From: Kangiella sp.
GTDB taxonomy: Bacteria; Pseudomonadota; Gammaproteobacteria; Enterobacterales; Kangiellaceae
Assembly (NCBI GenBank): GCA_026195755.1
Contig: JAPHRL010000221.1
Span: 1 to 6,531, forward strand
Direction: 5' to 3'
DNA: 6,531 nt
The position numbers and the translations under genes were made by a program. Below, piece after piece: positions 1 to 5,604 of the stretch (the first letter of the stretch is position 1; every line of letters begins with the position of its first letter). The notes below the pieces were generated by a model. It did not search any database and had not been told where the DNA came from. It saw only the letters and a list, made by a program, of their open reading frames with translations.

Positions 1-1
1 C

Positions 2-748
2 GGCAACCCTATTTCGCACAGCATGTCACCGCAACTGCACCAGCAGTTTGCCAAGCAATTAGCTATTAATATTCAGTACGGGAAAATCTGCCCAACGGCA
101 AAAGGCTTTAATCGTGTGCTCAACGACTTTTTTCAAAGCGGCGGTTATGGTCTGAATGTTACTGCACCGTTCAAACAGCAAGCATTCGAATACGCCACCA
201 TCGTCACTCAACGCGCGGATGATTCGCAAAGCGTTAATACCTTAGTGAAGACCAAAGAAGGTATCTTAGGCGACAGTACCGATGGCATTGGTTTTGTTAA
301 AGATCTGCACCACAAGCAGCTCGACTTTAACAATAAACGCGCAGTCTTATTAGGTGCTGGCGGCGTGGCTCGTTGCATTGCGCAGGCTTTATTGCTCGAT
401 GGTTTTGAAGTCTATTTAATTAATCGTACACAGAGTAAAGCACAAGCCCTGGCCGATGCCCTACAACATCTTGGACCTATTCAAATTTATTCAAATGATA
501 TCGCTGTGGATTTGGTTGTTAACTCGGTTAGCTTTAATGCGGAACAATTTTTATCGCAGATAAGTTTCGATAACAACGCTGTCGCCTATGACTTAAACTA
601 CGGTGCAAAATCTGAAAGTTTTTTAACCGCTGCTAAGCAATATACTCAACAACAATTTGACGGTTTGGGTATGCTGATCGAACAAGGCGCAGAAGCTTTT
701 GGTTTATGGACAGGGCAATATCCGAATACTACTTTGATATCTCTCTAG
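2..748 (+). CDS. aroE: Shikimate dehydrogenase (NADP+), 5' end cut by window edge
   Basis: AroE reduces 3-dehydroshikimate to shikimate with NADPH in the cytoplasmic shikimate pathway. The reading frame is open from base 2 and begins GNPISHSMSP, the conserved N-terminal substrate-binding segment, so only about seven residues are missing; the ATG at 23 is internal. In the 248 visible residues I see the catalytic Lys in NVTAPFK (residue 58), the substrate Asn in VNTL (79), the catalytic Asp in STDG (94; the usual motif is NTDG), the dinucleotide-binding GAGGVA (118-123), the NADP-selecting NRT (141-143) and the C-terminal DGLGMLIEQGAEAF segment. Length and motifs fit a complete functional enzyme apart from the window edge. 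The stop codon lies inside a 13-bp tandem duplication. No upstream partner is visible. The family call is firm; a YdiB-type paralogue is less likely because the NRT motif is the AroE type. Confidence 0.96.
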   Translation, partial: GNPISHSMSPQLHQQFAKQLAINIQYGKICPTAKGFNRVLNDFFQSGGYGLNVTAPFKQQAFEYATIVTQRADDSQSVNTLVKTKEGILGDSTDGIGFVKDLHHKQLDFNNKRAVLLGAGGVARCIAQALLLDGFEVYLINRTQSKAQALADALQHLGPIQIYSNDIAVDLVVNSVSFNAEQFLSQISFDNNAVAYDLNYGAKSESFLTAAKQYTQQQFDGLGMLIEQGAEAFGLWTGQYPNTTLISL

Positions 749-778
749 CAGATCTCTCTAGCAGATTTCTCTACTAAG
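739..778. repeat. 13-bp tandem duplication across the aroE stop
   Basis: Two identical 13-bp units, ATCTCTCTAGCAG, lie at 739-751 and 752-764. A degenerate third unit (ATTTCTCTACTAAG) follows at 765-778. The first unit contains the aroE TAG, so the later copies add spare TAG triplets just after the gene. This looks like replication slippage; no function is implied. Confidence 0.85.
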
Positions 779-796
779 ATTTTTTGTAAAATCTTA
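775..796 (+). terminator. Weak AT-rich hairpin after aroE
   Basis: TAAGATTTT (775-783) is the exact reverse complement of AAAATCTTA (788-796), with a four-base loop TTGT, 27 bases after the aroE stop. The stem has only one G-C pair and no clean T-run follows it, so it is a poor intrinsic terminator. It may still mark the end of the aroE transcript. Confidence 0.35.
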
Positions 797-874
797 ATGA
801 TTTTACTCTTGTCGCTGGATTTATCTAATCATTGCCTTTAAGCTTTCTTACTTATTCATTATAGGGACATCATT

Positions 875-1294
875 ATGTTTAAAACATTTTCTCTTTCTCT
901 TATCGCTTTAGCAGCCCTTTCTTTTTCTTCTGCACAGGCATCGGAGTTATCCATCAATCCAGGCCTTTGGAAAACTACTACAACCACCAGCAATTCCTTT
1001 ATGGATCAACCCCAAACTCTCACCACGGAAGAGTGCGTTACCGAGACCTCATTTAACCCAGAAGAAATGACCGAAGAATTAGGTGAATGTGAAGTTGTTA
1101 GAAATGATATTTCAGACAACACCTTAACCTTTGGCATGACCTGTAGTGCTGAAGGTAATGAAGTTACTGTGAATGGAGAATATACAGCAGAAGATGATAC
1201 TGGGCATGGCACCATGGATATGAATATGTCGATGCAAGGTATGCAGATGGAAATTAATATGCAATGGACTTCTGAGCGTATTGGCGACTGTTAA
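875..1294 (+). CDS. Exported DUF3617-family protein
   Basis: The 139-residue product begins with a Sec-type signal peptide: MFKT, a hydrophobic stretch, then AQA with cleavage expected after Ala22. This places the mature protein in the periplasm. The mature part starts with the INPGLWKTTTT segment typical of DUF3617 proteins, which have no established biochemical role. Four cysteines (54, 72, 90 and the penultimate-type GDC end at 139) could form two disulfides; the C-terminal G-x-C is also common in the family. A Met-rich stretch (residues 114-129) contains seven methionines. The start is supported by AGGGA at 863-867, seven bases before the ATG. The gene appears to stand alone: aroE ends 126 bases upstream and the next gene converges on it. 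Family assignment is by overall pattern; function is unknown. Confidence 0.85.
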   Translation: MFKTFSLSLIALAALSFSSAQASELSINPGLWKTTTTTSNSFMDQPQTLTTEECVTETSFNPEEMTEELGECEVVRNDISDNTLTFGMTCSAEGNEVTVNGEYTAEDDTGHGTMDMNMSMQGMQMEINMQWTSERIGDC

Positions 1295-1316
1295 TTTGTT
1301 AGCCCATCACTTTCAA

Positions 1317-1347
1317 TGAGCGTTATTTATAGAATTGATAACGCTCA
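1317..1347. terminator. Hairpin between convergent genes, possible bidirectional terminator
   Basis: TGAGCGTTAT (1317-1326) pairs perfectly with ATAACGCTCA (1338-1347) across an 11-base loop. It lies 22 bases after the stop of the rightward DUF3617 gene and 38 bases after the stop of the leftward cytochrome gene. That position suits a shared terminator. Neither side has a strong T-run, so efficiency is uncertain. Confidence 0.55.
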
Positions 1348-1385
1348 GACCACATTTCTTATTAGCTTCCTAATACCGTTTATTC

Positions 1386-1838
1386 TTATATACCCGCATC
1401 TTTCATAAAAGCTATCATTGCCCTACGAACCTCTTCATCGGGAACTCCTTTAAAGGTCATACACATTCCGGGTAATAAAGATTCAGGCTTCGTTAACCAT
1501 CCGTCCATGACTTCTTCGGTCCAAACAAAATCGGCTTCCTTCAGCGCTTTTGAATAATCGTAGTCTTCTAAAGCAGCTGCTTTTCGCCCAATAATACCCT
1601 CAAGGTGCGGCCCAAAACTCGATCCACTCTCAGCATTCATTTCGTGGCAACCACCACAGCGGAAACGAAAATATTTTGCCCCCTGAGTAATTAATTCTTT
1701 GGAGGAAGAACTAGTCGCAACAGAGCTGCTGCTCTTTTGTGTTTGTGATTCTTCCTGTGTTTGGTTGGCTGAGAGGGTGCAGCCTGACAACACTGTGAAG
1801 AACGTTAATATCAATATACCCTTTCTATTTTCTTTCAT
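1386..1838 (-). CDS. Monohaem c-type cytochrome lipoprotein
   Basis: The 150-residue protein is a small class I cytochrome c anchored as a lipoprotein. Its N-terminus has a signal segment ending in the lipobox LSGC, with lipidation expected at Cys20. The following Thr favours the outer membrane over inner-membrane retention. A flexible linker rich in Ser and Gln (about 21-48, including two runs of four Ser) leads to the haem domain. The haem motif is CGGCH (61-65). A GPHLEGIIGRKAA segment follows, resembling the GPNL-x-G-x-x-GRKAG region of cytochrome c2. The likely sixth haem ligand is Met127 in PGMCMTF, matching PGTKM in c2-type proteins. It probably carries electrons in the periplasm; donor and acceptor are not evident. 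The Shine-Dalgarno is weak: an AGGATAA lies too far upstream to be ideal. It shares a strand with katG, but a terminator and repeats separate them. Confidence 0.9.
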   Translation of the reverse strand: MKENRKGILILTFFTVLSGCTLSANQTQEESQTQKSSSSVATSSSSKELITQGAKYFRFRCGGCHEMNAESGSSFGPHLEGIIGRKAAALEDYDYSKALKEADFVWTEEVMDGWLTKPESLLPGMCMTFKGVPDEEVRRAMIAFMKDAGI

Positions 1839-1887
1839 AATTCTAGCGCTATTATCCTGTCCATTATCATCAATTACTAACCAGATA

Positions 1888-1914
1888 TGTCATTCCCGCG
1901 AAGGCGGGAATCCA
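1888..1914 (+). repeat. REP-like palindromic repeat, copy 1
   Basis: The 27-bp element contains a perfect 8-bp stem, ATTCCCGC (1892-1899) and GCGGGAAT (1904-1911), around the loop GAAG, flanked by TGTC and CCA. This palindrome is very common between genes of many proteobacteria and resembles REP or Neisseria dRS3-type repeats. It is paired with an inverted copy at 1928-1954. Confidence 0.9.
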
Positions 1915-1927
1915 TTTGTTATCGATA

Positions 1928-1954
1928 TAGATTTCTGCCTTCGCGGGAATGACA
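1928..1954 (-). repeat. REP-like palindromic repeat, copy 2 (inverted, degenerate)
   Basis: This segment matches the reverse complement of copy 1 at 24 of 27 positions. All three differences are transitions, clustered in the outer arm (positions 1929, 1934 and 1936). With copy 1 it can form one long hairpin across 1888-1954 with a 13-base spacer, as in paired REP (BIME-like) units. No transposase gene is present in the window. Confidence 0.85.
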
Positions 1955-1998
1955 AACTTTAAACATTTGGATTATATTCTTTTTATTCACATCCATAA

Positions 1999-2024
1999 AA
2001 GAAACCACCCGCAGGTGGTTTCTT
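1999..2024 (-). terminator. Rho-independent terminator of katG
   Basis: AAGAAACCACC (1999-2009) and GGTGGTTTCTT (2014-2024) form a perfect 11-bp stem with a four-base loop. On the minus strand the stem ends in TTTCTT and runs into TTAT, giving a U-rich tail. It lies 28 bases beyond the katG stop, as expected for its terminator. Confidence 0.85.
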
Positions 2025-2052
2025 ATCTTACCGTCAAATTACAGTTATGTAA

Positions 2053-4284
2053 TTATTTTAGATCAAAACGATCATTGGTCATTACTTTGCTCCAGGCGGC
2101 AACGAAGTCGTTTACAAATTTCTCTTTCGAGTCACTTTGTGCATAGACTTCTGCGACTGCGCGAAGCTCTGAGTTTGAACCGAAGATCAGGTCAACTGGA
2201 GTGGCTGTCCACTTCACTTTTCCTGTTTTACGATCCTTACCTTCATACAAACCTTCTGTACCTTTTGCTTTCGACCATTGAGTGTCCATACTTAACAGGT
2301 TCACAAAAAAGTCATTGCTTAAGGTTCCAGGTTTTGCGGTAAAGACTCCGTGCTTAACGCCGCCAGTGTTGGCACCCAAGGCACGCATACCACCAACCAA
2401 TACCGTCATTTCTGGTACGGTCAAGCCTAAGGTATCGGCTTTATCGACCATCATTTGTGCTGGTGATAAACGATTGTCTTTACCAAAGTAGTTTCGGAAT
2501 GCATCTGCTTTTGGCTCAAGATACTGGACCGAATCCACTTCCGTCATTTCTGCTGTCGCATCGTTACGCCCAGGATAGAACGGAACTGTCACATCATAGC
2601 CTGCATCTTTGGCTGCTTTTTCAATGGCCGCTGCGCCACCCAAAACAATTACATCAGCTAAGGATACTTTCTTGCCACTCTTAAGGCTTTTGTTGAAGGC
2701 CTTGTGAATCGACTCAAGTTTCTTCAAAACTTTCGCTAGTTCTTTCGGATCGTTCACTGCCCAGCTTTTTTGTGGCGCTAAACGTAAGCGTGCACCGTTC
2801 GCTCCACCACGCATGTCAGTATTGCGGAAGGTTGCAGCTGATGCCCACGCAGTTCTGACCAATTGCTCTACGGTTAGACCTGAATCCAGAATCTCCTCTT
2901 TTAAATCAGCAATTTCTTCATCGTTGATCAAGGTGTAATCTACTTCAGGGATCGGGTCTTGCCAGCTAAGGTCTACGTTTGGTACCTCATTGCCTAAGTA
3001 GCGAGCTTTCGGCCCCATATCACGATGCGTTAACTTGAACCAGGCTTTAGCGAATGCTAGCTCAAACTCCTCTGGATTCTCGTGGAATCGCTTGGAGATT
3101 TTGCGGTACTCAGGATCAAACTTGAGCGACAAGTCAGTGGTAAACATGATAGGTGCATGACGCTTACCTTCAACGTGCGCATCAGGCACTAAGTTAGCAG
3201 CTTGACCGTCTTTGGGTATCCATTGAATCGCACCTGCTGGACTGCGAGTTTGTTCCCATTCAAAACCGAATAAATTATCAAAGTATTGAGTGGTAAATGC
3301 GATTGGGTTTACTGACCAGGCACCTTCTAAGCCACTGGTAATGGTGTCTTCAGCGTTACCTTTGCCACATTTATTTTCCCAACCCAGACCTTGATTCTCG
3401 ATTGGTGCGCCGGCAGGATCAGGTCCAATACACTCATCGGGTTTGTGCGCACCATGCGCTTTACCAAAGGTGTGCCCCCCAGCAATCAAGGCAACCGTTT
3501 CTTCATCATTCATCGCCATACGGCCAAAGGTATCGCGAATGTCCTTGGCGGCCAGTAATGGATCAGGTTTGCCGTTAGGACCTTCCGGGTTCACATAAAT
3601 CAAACCCATCTGTACAGCTGCTAATGGGTTATCCAGCTTACGGTCACCTTCATAACGCTCGTCAGCTAACCATTTTTTTTCAGGGCCCCAATAGACAATA
3701 TCAGGTTCCCATTGATCAACACGACCACCGGCAAAGCCAAATGTTTTAAAGCCCATCGATTCAAGCGCGACATTACCGGTCAGAACCATTAAATCAGCCC
3801 AGGAAATGCTACGACCGTATTTCTGTTTCACTGGCCACAACAAACGACGTGCTTTATCCAGGCTCACATTATCAGGCCAGCTATTGAGCGGCTCAAAACG
3901 TTGCTGGCCACCACCGGCGCCACCGCGACCATCTTGCACCCGGTATGTACCTGCACCATGCCATGCCATACGAATGAAGAAAGGACCATAATGACCATAG
4001 TCAGCCGGCCACCATTCTTGATCAGATGTCATTAAGGCTTCGATATCTTTTTTAACAGCGTTGAGGTCTAATTTGCTGAAAGCTTCGGCATAGTCAAAGT
4101 CATCACCGTAAGGATTAGACTCAGGACTATGTTGGCGGAGAGGCTCAAGGTCTAGTTTGTTAGGCCACCAATATTCATTGGCCATAGACCCTGTTTCATC
4201 TGCTGCTAGAGCTTGGGTGGATGCCATTCCTAATGACACCGCCACTGCTAGTGCAGAGATTAAAGGGATTGATTTTTTTAACAT
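2053..4284 (-). CDS. katG: Catalase-peroxidase with signal peptide (periplasmic KatG)
   Basis: The haem enzyme removes hydrogen peroxide by catalase and peroxidase reactions. I chose the ATG at 4284 (743 residues) over the in-frame ATG at 4317. AAGGAG lies seven bases before it, and the protein then starts with a clear signal peptide, MLKKSIPL through AQALA-like TQALA, with cleavage expected after Ala27. This places it in the periplasm, unlike the usual cytoplasmic KatG. In this numbering the distal triad is Arg105, Trp108, His109. The Trp-Tyr-Met adduct residues are Trp108, Tyr230 and Met256. The proximal His is 271, with partners Trp323 and Asp384. Ser317 matches M. tuberculosis Ser315, and Arg421 in HRDMGP fits the mobile Arg. 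The haem-free C-terminal domain is complete, so length is normal. The only two cysteines (285 and 306) could form a disulfide. The gene appears monocistronic, with its own terminator and a probable peroxide-responsive promoter. Confidence 0.97.
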   Translation of the reverse strand: MLKKSIPLISALAVAVSLGMASTQALAADETGSMANEYWWPNKLDLEPLRQHSPESNPYGDDFDYAEAFSKLDLNAVKKDIEALMTSDQEWWPADYGHYGPFFIRMAWHGAGTYRVQDGRGGAGGGQQRFEPLNSWPDNVSLDKARRLLWPVKQKYGRSISWADLMVLTGNVALESMGFKTFGFAGGRVDQWEPDIVYWGPEKKWLADERYEGDRKLDNPLAAVQMGLIYVNPEGPNGKPDPLLAAKDIRDTFGRMAMNDEETVALIAGGHTFGKAHGAHKPDECIGPDPAGAPIENQGLGWENKCGKGNAEDTITSGLEGAWSVNPIAFTTQYFDNLFGFEWEQTRSPAGAIQWIPKDGQAANLVPDAHVEGKRHAPIMFTTDLSLKFDPEYRKISKRFHENPEEFELAFAKAWFKLTHRDMGPKARYLGNEVPNVDLSWQDPIPEVDYTLINDEEIADLKEEILDSGLTVEQLVRTAWASAATFRNTDMRGGANGARLRLAPQKSWAVNDPKELAKVLKKLESIHKAFNKSLKSGKKVSLADVIVLGGAAAIEKAAKDAGYDVTVPFYPGRNDATAEMTEVDSVQYLEPKADAFRNYFGKDNRLSPAQMMVDKADTLGLTVPEMTVLVGGMRALGANTGGVKHGVFTAKPGTLSNDFFVNLLSMDTQWSKAKGTEGLYEGKDRKTGKVKWTATPVDLIFGSNSELRAVAEVYAQSDSKEKFVNDFVAAWSKVMTNDRFDLK

Positions 4285-4291
4285 ATTACGA

Positions 4292-4297
4292 CTCCTT
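4292..4297 (-). promoter_or_regulatory. katG ribosome binding site that decides the start
   Basis: The minus strand reads AAGGAG followed by seven bases and ATG at 4284. This near-perfect Shine-Dalgarno selects the start directly before the signal peptide, rather than the ATG 33 bases upstream. Confidence 0.9.
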
Positions 4298-4325
4298 CTG
4301 TATAAGAAATACAACATTCCTTATG

Positions 4326-4354
4326 AATATACTCCCACCGTGGAGTCGCTTACA
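4326..4354 (-). promoter_or_regulatory. Putative katG promoter
   Basis: On the minus strand a TATATT -10-like hexamer (4326-4331) lies 42 bases before the katG start. Seventeen bases upstream is TGTAAG (4349-4354), a poor -35. A strong -10 with a weak -35 would suit an activator-dependent promoter. A short dyad, ACTCC and GGAGT (4331-4346), lies between the hexamers. This is pattern matching only. Confidence 0.4.
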
Positions 4355-4365
4355 TTGCTAAAGAA

Positions 4366-4380
4366 CTATGAGGTAGATAG
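4366..4380. promoter_or_regulatory. Partial OxyR-like operator upstream of katG
   Basis: CTAT (4366-4369), seven bases, then ATAG (4377-4380) exactly matches the inner pair of the four-part OxyR site (ATAG-N7-CTAT-N7-ATAG-N7-CTAT). The outer quarter sites match poorly: TTGC on the left and TAAT on the right. The element lies just upstream of the weak -35 of the proposed katG promoter, where OxyR would be expected. katG is a classic OxyR target, but no oxyR gene is visible here. Confidence 0.35.
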
Positions 4381-4501
4381 ATTTATTTAATCAAAAGTCA
4401 GTCTTGCATAGAGTGTCTTGACTCCTGAACAACACCGGCGACCCCTAGTCTCAACATGGCAGACCACGGCATGAATATACCATTTCAAGTCCTAGCGTAT
4501 T

Positions 4502-4573
4502 CCTGCCAACTACGTAATACAATCCTATATTCGTAAATATCGAATACTGTTCTGTAAAGTTGGCAGGTTTTTT
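4502..4573 (+). other. Long inverted repeat followed by T6; terminator-like or small-RNA-like
   Basis: CCTGCCAACT (4502-4511) is the exact reverse complement of AGTTGGCAGG (4558-4567), and TTTTTT follows at 4568-4573. Inside lies a second stem, TATTCG (4528-4533) with CGAATA (4541-4546). The plus-strand transcript would look like a stem ending in an intrinsic terminator. No plus-strand gene lies between the divergent katG start and this point. I saw no good plus-strand promoter. It could be a small RNA, a mobile-element remnant or a hairpin at the end of the leftward VOC transcript. Confidence 0.5.
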
Positions 4574-4590
4574 GTTGGCGAGACCCATTG

Positions 4591-4617
4591 CCGCGAAGCT
4601 GCTTCATTGCATCGCGG
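4591..4617. other. Dyad just downstream of the VOC gene
   Basis: CCGCGA (4591-4596) pairs with TCGCGG (4612-4617). An alternative inner stem, GAAGC and GCTTC, lies at 4595-4605. It sits about 40 bases beyond the VOC stop on the minus strand and may slow or end that transcript. No T-run follows on that strand, so it is not a standard intrinsic terminator. Confidence 0.35.
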
Positions 4618-4656
4618 TTACGTATTGTTTTAACCCAACGTAATCCTATCTGACGA

Positions 4657-5058
4657 TCAGGAGCTAGCTATAGGCGGATGATGAATCATCTGCACTCGAT
4701 TACCATCGGGATCGGCACAATAGAAACTGGTTGCGCCATCACGGTGTAATTTTGGTTCAGTGTACATTTGCACACCCTGTCCTTTTAAAAACCCATACCA
4801 ATCGTAGACATCCTCGGCCGTTTTCATAATAAAGCCCAGATGGTCGAGTTTTTGCCCGCCACTGACATCCAGCCCCGGCTGCTTGCGGTGTAAGGCCAAA
4901 TTGTCGTGTCCTTTAGAGGATAAATAGACGTTATCTTCATCCGGTCGCCATTCCACTTCCATACCGATGAGGTCGGTGTAAAATTTTTCGGTTGCTTCAA
5001 ACTTGTCGACAAATAGCGCCAGATGGCGCATGCCTAAATGTTCTGCTGGTCGTCTCAT
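4657..5058 (-). CDS. VOC-family (glyoxalase/bleomycin-resistance fold) protein
   Basis: The 133-residue product has the vicinal-oxygen-chelate fold in two repeats: RHLALFV and FYTDLIGMEVEW in the first half, LDHLGF and DPDGNRVQMIHHPP in the second. The family includes glyoxalase I, fosfomycin thiol transferases, dioxygenases and resistance proteins; the substrate here is not deducible. Likely metal ligands are His12, His57 and His73. The fourth position, usually Glu in the DGNR-x-E motif, is Gln123 here, so metal binding may be altered. AGGA at 5066-5069 gives a good ribosome site seven bases before the ATG. Only 19 bases separate it from the upstream osmC-type gene on the same strand, so the two are almost certainly co-transcribed. 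This suggests a link to thiol or electrophile metabolism, which remains inference. Confidence 0.88.
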   Translation of the reverse strand: MRRPAEHLGMRHLALFVDKFEATEKFYTDLIGMEVEWRPDEDNVYLSSKGHDNLALHRKQPGLDVSGGQKLDHLGFIMKTAEDVYDWYGFLKGQGVQMYTEPKLHRDGATSFYCADPDGNRVQMIHHPPIASS

Positions 5059-5077
5059 GGCGTTATCCTAGACTTCT

Positions 5078-5476
5078 CTATACAGGAACAATATAGAATG
5101 AAGTTTTGATCGGCATATTAGGATCCAGTGAGTGCATTACCGAGCAATATTTCTCAACCGACAGGTCGATGGCTTTTTTTACGTGTTTAGGTGATAAATC
5201 TTTGCCGTTGACCACAAAGTGGAATTTTATGGCGGTAAAACGGCGGGGAGGTTCATCAGCGCGGTCAGATTCGATTTCGCAATGACAACCCGTGATATTC
5301 TGGCGTGCTTTTTCGAGGATCATGACCACATCAATCGACGCGCAAGCACCCGCTGACATCAGTAAATTCTCCATTGGCGAAACATAATCACCCTCGCCGC
5401 CAAACATCACGCGTTGACGTTTGCTGTTCTTTCCGACGAAATTGAGGTCGCCGACCCAGTCTAAGGTTACTTTCAT
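5078..5476 (-). CDS. yhfA: OsmC/YhfA-family protein
   Basis: The 132-residue product matches E. coli YhfA closely in my recollection of that sequence: SPMENLLMSAGACASIDVV, a FHFVVNGKDL segment and SVEKYCSV. OsmC-fold proteins are small cytoplasmic dimers; the Ohr and OsmC branches reduce organic hydroperoxides with two cysteines. Those positions are Cys45 (AGACASID) and Cys111 (EKYCSV). Two more cysteines, 64 and 66 in GCHCE, are extra. The YhfA branch itself has no firmly assigned reaction. The start lacks a clear Shine-Dalgarno, and a plausible promoter lies only about 12 bases upstream, so translation may be near-leaderless. It is the first gene of a two-gene operon with the VOC gene and is divergent from crp, as in E. 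coli. Confidence 0.92.
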   Translation of the reverse strand: MKVTLDWVGDLNFVGKNSKRQRVMFGGEGDYVSPMENLLMSAGACASIDVVMILEKARQNITGCHCEIESDRADEPPRRFTAIKFHFVVNGKDLSPKHVKKAIDLSVEKYCSVMHSLDPNMPIKTSFYIVPV

Positions 5477-5494
5477 GGTGTTTTGTGACTCAGT

Positions 5495-5523
5495 TGTATA
5501 ATTAGGTGGCTATATAGTGCCAC
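5495..5523 (-). promoter_or_regulatory. Putative promoter of the yhfA-VOC operon
   Basis: On the minus strand GTGGCA (5518-5523) and TATACA (5495-5500) are separated by exactly 17 bases, a reasonable sigma-70 pair. The predicted transcript would start about 10-12 bases before the yhfA ATG. Confidence 0.45.
5506..5523. promoter_or_regulatory. Dyad GTGGC-N8-GCCAC in the yhfA-crp divergent region
   Basis: GTGGC (5506-5510) and GCCAC (5519-5523) form an 18-bp inverted repeat overlapping the proposed yhfA -35. It could be an operator. It does not match the CRP consensus (TGTGA-N6-TCACA), and I do not recognise the regulator. Confidence 0.35.
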
Positions 5524-5547
5524 AACAAATTTGATTTTGAAGGGGTA

Positions 5548-5572
5548 CATGACTAAGATTTCATGCTATATT
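5548..5572 (+). promoter_or_regulatory. Putative extended -10 promoter of crp with overlapping dyad
   Basis: TGCTATATT at 5564-5572 is an extended -10 (TGN plus TATATT), 33 bases before the crp ATG. The -35 position (5544-5549, GGTACA) is weak. An inverted repeat, CATGA (5548-5552) and TCATG (5561-5565), occupies the spacer and touches the -10, so a repressor could act there. No canonical CRP site for autoregulation is visible. Confidence 0.45.
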
Positions 5573-5604
5573 TTCATTAGATTACAATAAAATAGGACGA
5601 CTTC

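Larger units (their letters stand above)
4285..4656. other. 372-bp intergenic region between katG and the VOC gene
   Basis: No convincing reading frame is present. The katG-proximal third holds the leader, the proposed promoter and the partial OxyR-like element. The middle part (about 4390-4500) shows nothing I recognise. The distal part holds a long inverted repeat ending in six T (4502-4573) and a second dyad, CCGCGA and TCGCGG (4591-4617). The length exceeds what katG control needs, so a small RNA or remnant element is possible. Confidence 0.7.

Noticed and set aside
1006..1215. Minus-strand frame of 69 codons inside the DUF3617 gene
   Set aside because: It is antisense to a gene with a signal peptide, a ribosome site and family features, and shows no features of its own.
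1699..1962. Plus-strand frame of 87 codons overlapping the cytochrome start and the repeats
   Set aside because: It is antisense to the clear cytochrome signal region, and its C-terminal part is translated repeat sequence.
4285..4317. Upstream ATG at 4317 as the katG start
   Set aside because: It would put 11 charged and aromatic residues before the signal peptide. The ATG at 4284 has AAGGAG at ideal spacing.
4502..4640. Possible integron attC site
   Set aside because: ACCCAAC near 4632 fits the RYYYAAC core, but no matching GTTRRRY partner is correctly placed and there is no integrase or cassette structure.
5548..5565. CRP autoregulatory site in the crp promoter
   Set aside because: The CATGA and TCATG arms are separated by eight bases and lack the GTGA-N6-TCAC core.
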